Source: Plasmopara viticola (taxonomy: Eukaryota; Oomycota; Peronosporomycetes; Peronosporales; Peronosporaceae). Taken from it: a stretch of DNA of 64,000 nucleotides. Shown piece by piece: positions 1 to 9,289 of the stretch. The stretch covers positions 372,001 through 436,000 of the forward strand of contig MBPM02000052.1 in assembly GCA_001695595.3 (NCBI GenBank), given 5' to 3'. Every line of letters starts with the position of its first letter. Positions within the stretch are counted from its first letter, which is position 1. A program made the position numbers and the translations under genes. The notes beneath the pieces are model-generated. The model saw only the letters and a program-made list of their open reading frames with translations. It ran no database searches and was not told where the DNA came from.

Positions 1-599
1 CATTTGTTCCCTCCACAAAAGCTTGTAAGACCAACAATTTTGCAACTCCTACATGAGAAATAGATGTATCTTGTCAAAACACGTATTAAAATTACTCACT
101 AAAAAGAGCTTGCTGCACGGCAGGTAATACTTGCTTAAATTTGCGCTTTCTACAATGACTCAAAAGCTGATTATAAAGACATTTACAATGGGTAAAACCT
201 TATCGAATATTCATGCAATGAATGCCCGTTAAGGCTACATTAGAGGCATTTCGTGCGAACTTTGTCGTCTTAAATCGCATAACCAGACCGCATAGGTTCT
301 TGCAAATGCGCTCAGCGTACGTGGAACAGCTAATTATCGTGCTCTAATAAAACAATTATGTTATGGTATTTGCATGATGATAGAGAAAAAGTCGAACGGT
401 TTGACAAGATCAGCCCTTTACAATGCGTAAGTGGGTTGAAGTCTTTGTGCCAAAACTGTCTTATTATCTTAAGACGCGTGAGTCTTTGTGTCAAAAAGGT
501 CTTGTTGTCTTACAACGACTGAAATTAAAGGCTTAATTTGGGGTAGCCGGGAAGGATCACAATTTTGATATCAAGATGTCGATAACAAGAGCTAAACAT

Positions 600-2150
600 T
601 CCTATACATACGTAAATGCTGCTTAGGCAAAAAAAAGTTTGCCTGTGTTTTGCTGAATGCGTCAATGTCGTAGCTTGGCGGCGTATACTCTTAGCAACTT
701 TGAAGAGATCAGACAGCACTCCATGTGAGCTTATTCGAGCGTACAATGACTCAGTTCAGATAAGCTCGGTTGCCTTGGAAGACGAACCTTACCCTAGTTT
801 GCTGAGCGAGGCAAGTCCATCAAAGCTGTGCCTTAATCTAATCTAGTCACGGAATGTCACGACCTCTGTTTTTATAGGGTGCAAAATAAGCGTCTTTTTT
901 GCGGCGCGATGCTCAAATGGTGACCGGATAAGGCCTGGAAATCGTAATACCGTGGTGCACGGTGTATTTCTTGGCAAGCAAAGACAGCCGTATTTTGCTT
1001 TGCAAATAGATGATTTCATCCGTGAGACAGCACTCGCGAGGACGATTAAGGCGAAGAGCACTTAAGACGCCGCACGATGCGGTGATTTTCGTCTTCCTCT
1101 CTTTAAGTGATAAAGGGGGTAAACGCCACTATTACGTGAAGAATATTATTGCGCGTTGTTGTCGACAATGCCATAAATATTATCCGTAAAAAATATTTTT
1201 AGCTGAATGATATCTAGAAATTTCCGGTACTTCGTCAGCAAAACACATAGGCATTTTTAGTTATGGCGATCAGCGATATCCACTTTTAATCACCAAAGCT
1301 TGAGGCGCGGGAGCCACAAGCGGAGCTCGTCTCAAGGGCCATGATGACCGCTGTGAAAGCTGTTCACACCGGAGCTTGGTGTTGTCAATAACAGATTGCA
1401 GAAAGACGATCGACGACTCAAGCGGACTGGTACCAAATCCTTTACTAAAGGTTACGAGACGCAAGCAGGGAGTGCAGCTTCTTGCACCCTTTTTGTAGCG
1501 CTGAAATATTCAATTTCATTTTCAGGCAATTTGTGAAGCACGAGTACCACAGCTACTAGTTAATGCGGTCCCGGCACCAGGTCTCCACTTTGTTCATCTA
1601 GAGTCAATTCTGATAGACCCTACAAAGTACTTTGTGCGAAGACAACAAGAGCTGCACTGGCCCCACACTGGGCTTCTAAGTAGGCTGAGAGCCCAACCCA
1701 TTCATACCCAAGTTTGCCTCTTGAAAGCGCAACAATTTAGTTGGGCATAGCTTGCGGTCCGTCTGTGGATTTAAGGTAAAAAGATTTTTTCGCCCACCAG
1801 CGCTTCGGGCTTTAGAGCTTTATCAGGCTTGACATTATTATGATTTGACCCATCATGCCTAAGCATTTAATTGTAGAGTATGCATGACGCGAATAGTGCA
1901 CTGGTGGCTCGCGACTCCTCAATGCATGGCACACGGACTTGCTAGTGTGCGACTCAAATAAGCATGGCGTATGAACATCACCGCTCAAGGATTTTTCGAT
2001 TTGGTGGAACGAGCCGCATGCTCACAAGCAGGAAACAATCTTTGCTTAAAAGATCACTCACCATCGCCACCCTACAAACTCAAGATTGGTGAACTGAAGA
2101 TATGGGTCTTGTCCATTTCGTGCGATATACGAGCAGCAAAGTCGTCATTT
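600..2150. other. Degraded repeated block, no intact gene
   Basis: This block holds only short open frames, such as 616-846 plus (76 codons, ATG) and 1270-1464 minus. Similar sequence recurs inverted at about 31.1-32.6 kb and as fragments at about 59.6-61.4 and 63.3-64.0 kb. The pieces 616-846 and 32256-32555 (minus) share translated segments such as CELIRAYNDSVQIS and PSKLCLNLI. The pattern is a multi-copy coding relic or an old transposon. I do not recognise the protein, and no single copy stays open for more than about 100 codons. Confidence 0.4.
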
Positions 2151-3970
2151 GATGGTTAGATTTTTTCAAGCTGACATTTCACATGGCATTCTTGCACAGC
2201 AAGCTTGGTTCATGTCTCGATACAACTGTCAATATCAAACTCCAATGACACAAGATGATGACGATAATCTGAGGTAAATAAGCCTTGCGGCTTACTCGGG
2301 TTGCCGTGCAAGCTTTTTTAGCGGTCCGAGAAAAACAAAGAAGACTTATAGGTAGCTTAAATAAAATCAAAGAGAGTGCGGCGGAGACAAAAACCACTGC
2401 TTATTCACTGTGTAATCCAGGACAATTAATGCTTTGAGCGCAAAAATTCAGAGCGAAGAAACGTATATAAGAGCCCCACGTGGTTCAAGTAAGAATGCTT
2501 ATACATATAAGAAGACATTGCTATTTTGTATAGGTGTTGCAAAATATCCAATCCAAATGTTTTTTATCAATAAATTGATATACATTACAGCATTTGGAAT
2601 GTAAGAAATCTGGGTAGAAAGTTTTATAGCAATTCTATTACGTATAGAACAAAAGCACTCAGCACGAAATCATGATTCTGCTGTTAAATAATAAAAACCG
2701 TTTTTTATATCTATCAAAAGAAAACCCCGGCTTGGCTCTCGTGATTTAGTTTGTCGCCGAAATTTGCGCCTGAACCCTTGCACATAGCTTTAACCTTACA
2801 GCTTAAACAAAACAGCATTTATTTAGAATAGGTCGTAAAAGCAGATAGTCTCTTAGCTACGAGTGTACCAGCTTAGAATAACATTTGCATTGATATTTTT
2901 ATAATTTTTTGGATTTACGAAAGTTTACATTTTCTGACTTTTACAGAATACCGCAGTTTCAAGACCGATTTGATTGTTTTGTCTATAAGTTACCAGGCAA
3001 TGATGATCCTGGCTTTTAAATAATTTGCTTTTTTTCTTCAATGTTTCCACGAATTTATTATTTTATGCTAAAATCATTCACATAGAAGTCTCTTAAAGGC
3101 AAATAAAGCTAAGTACGTTCGAAAATTAGGGTGATTTGCAATTCACATTCGAGCGCCACGCGCACTTAATTATCGATGATCAAAAGCGCCTTGGTCTCTT
3201 CATCAGATTAAACTCCGCATTAATTTCTTCCGTTCAGGCCACTGGAGGCTATATTACCTGCTCCCTCGATCGTAGACTCTCTCGTAGAGCTCAAATGCTT
3301 GGCAACAGGTAGGGCTGCACCTTAGGCGTTATCCAAACAAGTCAGAATGTCGATCGAGCACTCGATTTTTATCTTTTTAAAAGGTTTGCATAGTTGTCAA
3401 CCTCGTAGCATCCAGTATATCTTCAATTAGGTTAGAAGAGACCTTGCACAAAGGGGATATGTGATGTTCTGGTGAAATGGTGTTGAGAGAATCGACGTGT
3501 GCATTTTAAAGGTAAAATTATAATTCATAAGATTCGCTTTAGTTTTGGTGTTGCCTGTCATTCTTCAGATGCACTAAATGCACTTTGTACTTTGGGCAGA
3601 AAATTTCAACAAATTCGATACTCTCTACAATACCTCAGTATACAACCCAGTGTTAGAGTTGTACCAGGAGCCGCCACCAGCTTTCTGTAGCGCCCCTCCG
3701 CACCACTGGACCGGCCACATGACGTCGTTTGCTCTGCGTGTCTATCCCATGAAACGGCTCTCGTCTGCGGACAGGTTCCGGTGTACTACCCATACCTGGA
3801 GCAAATATCTATAAACAATTTGCTCCCCATTGAGAGATAAAGCTTAAATAAGCATTTAAAACGAAACCCGAATTAATATCAAAGTGATTATACACTATTG
3901 TCTATAATTCGCCTAAAACCTAATTCACCGAATATAGAATCATCCGTCATGCCACTCGCGCCAACCCCTT
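2151..3970. other. 3' flank of effector E1, no gene supported
   Basis: AT-rich sequence lying downstream of E1. It matches the downstream flank of E2 in reverse (about 23494-24585, 25744-25933 and 30242-30800). It contains the uninterrupted site that is filled in the right arm by a Copia element (around 2718-2722) and the site filled there by a terminal-inverted-repeat element (around 2910-2925). A 78-codon ATG frame at 3578-3814 (plus) is also open in the other arm, but substitutions there look unconstrained. Confidence 0.6.
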
Positions 3971-5425
3971 TTATGGCTTTGAAGGAGCTTTATAAGTGCT
4001 TCTGTCATAGATACCACCAAGGCTAAGTTCCGTATCGACGTCTTCGGGCGTTAAGGCACTAGATGAGGGCGCCAACGACTTTGACTCGTGCACCTTCGAT
4101 TGCTTAAAGGGATCAACAGCACTGCGTGGACCGTCAAAGCTGAGTCTCGAGTTTTCAGTGATAAAAGTCTGGTCGCCTGGCTTATCGGGGGCAAATGCAC
4201 GGCTTGGACTGCTAGAGCTGGACTTTGATTTTTTAGCAGGGACGGAGTGGTCGTTTGAGGTTGTCGGTTCCCTCAAAAGTGGCATAACCGACTCTGAACT
4301 CCGTACCTTTAATTTTTTAGATGGAAGACTGGCTGTGTCGGTGTTGCTATCGGAGGTACGTTTCGATCTTTTTTTCAAGTTTGAGCGTCCACCTTTCGAC
4401 GTCGATGCCGCAGTAAGTGGCGTAGACGGATGTGGACTCTGCCCTTTTGGATTCTCAGCTGCAGCCATAGCAGCACTCGTGCCTGTGTTGCCAACAGGAT
4501 TGAGCTCCGGGTTCAACGGCGCGGGATTTCGATCAGGCCGGTTTCGTGCGAAAATGTTGTACATCCGCACCAATCGTTGATAGTGTAGATTCAGCAAATA
4601 GTCCAGCACGCCGAACTTCAGTGAATCCGGCAAATTTTCCCATTCAGGCCACACTTTTTTCGTAGCCTTCATCTTCCGCATGTCTAAGAGCACACGCCGC
4701 TGCGCGTGTTCTATAAGATTATCCTTGTGGCTTCTTCTTGGATATTTCGCAACTTTCCAATCCATCATGCCCCAAAGAAAAGACGTCTCTGCGCGCGTTG
4801 GCTTAATATTATCATCGCAGACGGTCACAAAGGCTTTATGGACCGAGTCGATCATGCCGTGGTGTTTATCATTCACGACCATTGGCTTCAAGCCAGAGAG
4901 GTGAATATCCCACTTTTTCACACTGAGCATCTGATTGCTATGGATATCGTGAGAAGCATCGCCGGAAACCGCAGTCTTTGATGGATTCCAATGTTTCTCC
5001 AATGCTTCGACTGCGGCTCTTGTAGCCCTTCTCAGCTTCTTATACTCTTTAGCGCGTTGCATCGTCTTTTTAGCCTCTGCCGCGTGAAACAACTTCTTGA
5101 CTAATCTTGCTTCACGTGGACTCTTCTTTGGAGCCTTTTTAATGTGTGGCTTCATTTTTAGAGCCTCTGCAGTACGTGGCATCTTTTTTATACCCTTCTT
5201 GATCATGCGCGCTAACACAGAATAGACAGAGCGCTCTTCATTCGCCACATTGTCGTGGACGTCACGGCTTCCGCGGAGAAATCGTGTTGGCAGCGACTTC
5301 ATGACAGCATTATCGTCTGTTATACGATCATGATCGTAGGCTTGGAGCTGGTGGCCGGATCCTGCAGCTATCTGGCTGCTGGCTACGACGAGAAGAGCAG
5401 TCAAGACGTAATACGCGCTACGCAT
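3971..5425 (-). CDS. Secreted RxLR-EER effector E1
   Basis: A 484-residue protein predicted to be secreted and to act in host plant cells, as is usual for oomycete RxLR effectors. The start is the ATG at 5425: the longer open frame begins at a TTG, and all paralogues start at the equivalent residue. Residues 1-21 form a signal peptide ending near SSQIAA. RFLR is at 48-51 and EER at 63-65. Residues about 75-130 are Lys/Ala-rich imperfect ~10-residue repeats. A conserved helical core at about 168-298 includes KKW, FGVLDYLLNLHYQR and VRMYNIFARNRPD. A Ser/Thr/Lys-rich tail (300-460) carries KKRSKR and KKLKVR, candidate nuclear localisation signals. The C-terminus DVDTELSLGGIYDRST is shared by all intact paralogues. 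No intron is needed. E2 (22039-23493) is its inverted twin, with about 40 substitutions by eye. The host target is unknown. Confidence 0.93.
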   Translation of the reverse strand: MRSAYYVLTALLVVASSQIAAGSGHQLQAYDHDRITDDNAVMKSLPTRFLRGSRDVHDNVANEERSVYSVLARMIKKGIKKMPRTAEALKMKPHIKKAPKKSPREARLVKKLFHAAEAKKTMQRAKEYKKLRRATRAAVEALEKHWNPSKTAVSGDASHDIHSNQMLSVKKWDIHLSGLKPMVVNDKHHGMIDSVHKAFVTVCDDNIKPTRAETSFLWGMMDWKVAKYPRRSHKDNLIEHAQRRVLLDMRKMKATKKVWPEWENLPDSLKFGVLDYLLNLHYQRLVRMYNIFARNRPDRNPAPLNPELNPVGNTGTSAAMAAAENPKGQSPHPSTPLTAASTSKGGRSNLKKRSKRTSDSNTDTASLPSKKLKVRSSESVMPLLREPTTSNDHSVPAKKSKSSSSSPSRAFAPDKPGDQTFITENSRLSFDGPRSAVDPFKQSKVHESKSLAPSSSALTPEDVDTELSLGGIYDRSTYKAPSKP

Positions 5426-5569
5426 GGAGTTTTCGTTTGTGTCCACCAACGATTTTTATATTGGTGGTGCTCATTACGATACAAAAAATACATAAGTAAG
5501 ACTTATTACTTCTAAGAGTATGTATTATCGAGAATTAATTGTGTAGGAGTTACATACTTCGGCGGAAAA

Positions 5570-5770
5570 ATGCAGCCGCACTTAGATACAATAAAATATA
5601 TAAGTATGACTATTGGTACAGAAAATATTAAAAAAGTATCCCTTTTGATAGAAATCAGAAAGAAACTTGCAAAATATATAGAGAATCATAACCCGATCGG
5701 AGAAATAAATAAAGATTTCTATACACGTCGTAATTTACACAGTAAAATACAGCCAAGATTTGCATTATGA
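5570..5770 (+). pseudogene. Small ORF divergent from E1, left copy
   Basis: A 66-codon ATG frame that starts about 145 bp upstream of E1 and runs the other way. Its middle part, KVSLLIEIRKK followed by NHNPIGEINKDFYT, is conserved in the mirror-image ORF at 21268-21558. This copy leaves the shared frame right after DFYT because of a small insertion, whereas the right copy stays open for 96 codons. The family is not recognised. It could be a small gene broken in this arm, or open sequence carried along by the duplication. Confidence 0.25.
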
Positions 5771-6000
5771 TGAAAGCGGTGTAATAAAGAGAATAAATCA
5801 CACGACAAGGCTCCTGGCCGTTCATTGCTTATTACTTTTAATCTCGCTCACGTCAAATGCTCACCATTTCGGGCTATTTTCTCCCAGCTCTCATTGGGCA
5901 CTAACGACGATTATGGCCACTCACGCCGCATGAACTACAATCGCACACATTTCTCTTGGGTGCCTTAGATAATCTTTTCTTTAATACTTCTTTGGCTTTT

Positions 6001-7159
6001 TTCGGAAAAGGTTGGGGTGACGCCCTCCTTCCAAGCGCGGGGGCTGAATGCTCGCGCGCTTCGGGCAGGTGCTCTCGGGCATCTGCAGGTCTCTAACGAG
6101 TCTCACCCTCGACGCGACGGTCTCCAGCACCAGGCCAAACCCCCTTCCACGCTCTTAACCGCGCCAACCTTATCGGGATTGGCTCCTTTAATGTGAAGTC
6201 TCTAGGTTCGAAGCGCAAAAAGCACGAAACACTCCACGAAGATCTCCGGCGCTACCGCGTCGATAGCCTTGGCCTCCGAGAAACCAAGATCTACGATAGA
6301 GGTGAGCACCGCATTGATGACTTCCTTCTAATCCTGAAAAAAAAAAAAAACGAAGCCAAGACCGAAGTCACCGAAATCCGCCACCACTGCAACCCGTCGG
6401 GCGCCACTCGACACGCTCGAGCCCGAGAAGAAACCTGGCGCCACACAAAGAAGCTCGGAACACTCCTCGGCGATATTGAAGATCTATCCCGACGCAAGTC
6501 CCTGGCCACCCTCGCGCTCCACCGCCTCTGGTCCGTCTGGCTCCGCCCCACGCTCATCTCACCCAAGATCCGCATTCGATTGTACAACACCTACGTTCTA
6601 CCGATTCTGCTGTACAACTGCGCCACCTGGGCTCCTACCAAGTCAGAGCTCCACGGCCTCGAGAGTTTCCATCGCAGCCAGCTTCGCTACGCTCTTGGCT
6701 ATCGCTACCCCCGACATATTTCGAATTCAAGACTCTACGGCCTCTGTGATGAGCGGCCGCTGAGACTACGACTGACACAAGCTCGCTGGCGCCTGTTTGG
6801 CCATGTACTTCGCCGCAATCCCGACATTCCAGCTAACCTCCAGATGCGTGCCTACTTCTTCTCCACCGCAGCAAAATGGCGCGGACGTCCCCGCACCACG
6901 CTCCCCTCAACACTCGACCACAACCTTGTTTCCCGTGGCTCCGGCTTTCGACTCCGGATAGCACAAGACCTCGAAGTGGTACGTACCCTTGTACAAGACC
7001 GAAAGAAATGGAAGACCTTCACGACCTCGGTGCTGGATGCACTGTTCGCCGAACGAGACCCGACGTATGCGGACACCACTCTATGCCGTGGACTAGCCAG
7101 ACTGAGCCTAGCACGTGCATACCTTGGCAACGCGATAACGTAATACATTACATTACATT
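6001..7159 (+). mobile_element. LINE deletion derivative, long form, copy A
   Basis: A GC-rich block in AT-rich surroundings. It starts TTCGGAAAAGGTTGGGGTGA and ends GCGATAACGTAATACATTAC with an (ACATT)n tail. The 5' part encodes the N-terminal start of an apurinic-type endonuclease (IGSFNVKSLG, then VDSLGLRETKIYDRG). This passes through an internal A-run near 6338 straight into the region after the reverse transcriptase (RIRLYNTYVLPILLYNCATW). The polymerase domain is absent. Three other copies (8117-9257, 46401-47540, 50047-51194) have the same structure. The YNTYVLPILLYN-type C-terminus and the short tandem tail suggest an RTE-like parent; this is inference. This copy alone lacks a visible target-site duplication, and its 5' end coincides with the end of the left duplication arm. 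Confidence 0.85.
6193..7143 (+). pseudogene. Fused endonuclease-start/RT-end ORF of copy A
   Basis: An open frame of about 316 codons without internal stops. The frame is also open upstream of 6193, where the first in-frame codons are not ATG. Order of segments: first ~30 residues of the endonuclease (FNVKSLGSKRKKH), a Lys run encoded by the internal A-run, a short linker (CNPSGATRHARAREETWRH), then the C-terminal post-polymerase region ending SLARAYLGNAIT. The catalytic endonuclease His/Asp and all reverse transcriptase motifs, including YxDD, are missing. It therefore cannot encode an active enzyme, and movement would need a full-length relative elsewhere. Confidence 0.7.
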
Positions 7160-8101
7160 CCAAGCCACATGATTTGAAATTTATAGTCTCTATCCTATTT
7201 GAGAGTCTGACAACAATAAGTACGCTATAAATATAGAAAAAATATGTCAAGATTAAAGCTAAACCTTACAATTTATGCTCAGCCTCGCTTGACAATGCTG
7301 ACCTTCGGAAGCTATCCTTTATTATAGACACCGTGCTATAATTTTATAAGCATATAAATAAGGTACATGATGACTTAAGCGGAACACTTACGGTATGGTT
7401 TATGTAGTTCAAGTAAAAGCGAGTTAAAAGAAAAACAATAAAGCTTATACGTGACGAATTAGCTGTAAGTTTACAATGGAAACGAAGAAAAGCGTTGCTT
7501 GATGCAATGTGTCGTTTTACAGCTGTTCGCTTACAGTTGTTCGCTCCAGCGCCATATCATACTGCGAACACACCTTCGACGACACAATGTACTCGTTCGG
7601 CTCGACTATCAGTCTGTGGGTAGTTATCAGTCGACAAGTCAAATCTAAGTTCAGGTACATTGATTAAAGTATCCCGAGGCTCGATCGATGACAATGGTCC
7701 AAGTTGTGACCAAGGAGTAGCGTTGCTCGTCAATTATCTTCGGTACGGCAGCAAAGTGAGCCACTCTGCTTAACCCGTCAACAAAGACTGATGCATGCCG
7801 AATTCATCGACAGGCAAAAGAGGTCTGCTTTACGCTTATACGATGTAAGCAATAAATATCAAATTATAAAGTGATTTATGTTTTTTGTCCCTATAATTTT
7901 CTTATTTACTGTGGATTTCTGAGTCAACTGTACCAAAAAGTGGTATTTTTTGGTATGGGGAATGAAATCGGCAAAAGCGAAACGAGTATGGAACCAGCGT
8001 CCGCTACGTTGATAGGAATCTCAGGGATCTGCTCGTACAAGTTGTATAAAAATCGAAGCAGTTTTCGTGGAGATATGCGACCTTGAAGAGGCCATACGAA
8101 C
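7160..8101. other. AT-rich spacer, nothing recognised
   Basis: About 940 bp between two inverted LINE derivatives. Only chance-length frames occur (for example 7871-8086 plus, 71 codons), with no similarity I can name. I see no repeat structure or motif beyond AT-richness. Confidence 0.5.
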
Positions 8102-8116
8102 CTATGATTGACATGT

Positions 8117-9257
8117 AATGTAATGTATTACGTTATCGCGTTGCCAAGGTATGCACGTGCTAGGCTCAGTCTGGCTAGTCCACGGCATAGAGTGGTATCC
8201 GCATACGTCGAGTCTCGTTCGGCGGGCAGTGCATCCAGCACCGAGGTCGTGAGGGTCTTCCATTTCTTTCGGTCTTGTGCAAGGGTACGTACCACTTCGA
8301 GGTCTTGTGCTGTCCGGAGTCGAAAGCCGGAGCCACGGGAAACAAGATTGTGGTCGAGTGTCGAGGGGAGCGTGGTGCGGGGACGTCCGCGCCATTTTGC
8401 TGCGGTGAAGAAGAAGTAGGCACGCATCTGGAGGTTAGCTGGAATGTCGGGATTGCGGCGAAGTATATGGCCAAACAGGCGCCAGCGAGCTTGTGTCAGT
8501 CGTAGTCTCAGCGGCCGCTCATCACAGAGGTCGTAGAGTCTTGCATTCGAAATGGGTCGGGGGTAGCGATAGCCAAGAGCGTAGCGAAGCTGGCGGCGAT
8601 AGAAACTCTCGAGGCCGTAGAGCTCTGACTTGGTAAGAGCCCAGTTGTACAGCAGAATCGGTAGAACGTAGGTGTTGTACAATCGAATGCGTGTCTTGGG
8701 TGAGATGAACGTGGGGCGGAGCCAGACGGACCAGAGGCGGTGGAGCGCGAGGGTGGCCAGGGACTTGCGTCGGGATAGATCTTCAATATCGCCGAAGAGT
8801 GTTCCGAGCTTCTTAGTGTGGTGCCAGGTTTCTTCTCGGGATCAGGCGTGTCGAGTGGCGCCCGACGGGTTGCAGTGGCGGCGGATTTCGGTGACTTCGG
8901 TCTTGGCTTCGTTTTTTTTTAGGGTTAGAAGGAAGTCATCAATGCGGTGCTCACCTCTATCGTAAATCTTGGTTTCTCGGAGGCCAAGGATATCGACGCG
9001 GTAGCGCCGGAGATCTTCGGGGAGTGTTACGTGCTTCTTGCGCTTCGAACCTAGAGAATTCACATTAAAGGAGCCAATCCGGATGCGGTTGGCGCGGTTA
9101 AGGGCGTGGAAGGGGGTTTGGCCTGGTGCTGGAGACCGTCGCGTCGAGGGTGAGACTCGTTAGAGACCTGCAGATGCCCGAGAGCACCTGCCCGAAGCGC
9201 GCGAGCATCAAGCCCCCGCGCTTGGAAGGAGGGCGTCACCCCAACCTTTTCCGAAAA
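8117..9257 (-). mobile_element. LINE deletion derivative, long form, copy B
   Basis: Reverse-strand copy, about 1141 bp, bounded by a perfect 15 bp target-site duplication CTATGATTGACATGT (8102-8116 and 9258-9272). The tail on its 3' side reads as (ATGTA)n on the plus strand. It has the same internal junction as copies A, C and D. Its A-run is short (8), which shifts the frame between the endonuclease-start part (8842-9063) and the C-terminal part (8128-8682). It shares with copy D a 9 bp deletion that turns LLYNCATWAL into LLYNWAL, marking a sub-lineage. Confidence 0.9.
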
Positions 9258-9289
9258 CTATGATTGACATGTCTGCCAGTTAAAAGATA

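Larger units (their letters stand above)
1..5998. repeat. Left arm of large inverted duplication
   Basis: Read in reverse complement, this stretch matches the region at about 21.17-33.1 kb. By eye, matches run from the first bases of the window (the block around 10-450 corresponds to about 32.69-33.15 kb reversed) through effector E1 to about 5998. Homology stops within a few bases of the 5' end of the LINE derivative at 6001. Similarity is highest across the effector and its immediate flanks (over 90% by eye) and lower in the distal relics. The arm is continuous with whatever precedes the window, so its outer end is not seen. Confidence 0.85.

Noticed and set aside
3578..3814. 78-codon frame conserved at the mirror position 23642-23878, as a possible small gene.
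   Set aside because: About 9 of 14 base differences between the copies change the amino acid, as expected without selection; a weaker relative at 49.5 kb is not open in the same frame.
4158..4580. 140-codon plus frame opposite E1 (and 168-codon frame 22884-23390 opposite E2).
   Set aside because: Antisense shadow of the effector tail; its residues simply mirror the biased composition of the real gene.
5426..5449. Longer start of E1 (and E2 from 22015) eight codons upstream.
   Set aside because: The codon is TTG, not ATG, and paralogues E3 and E4 begin at the position of the downstream ATG, directly before the signal peptide.
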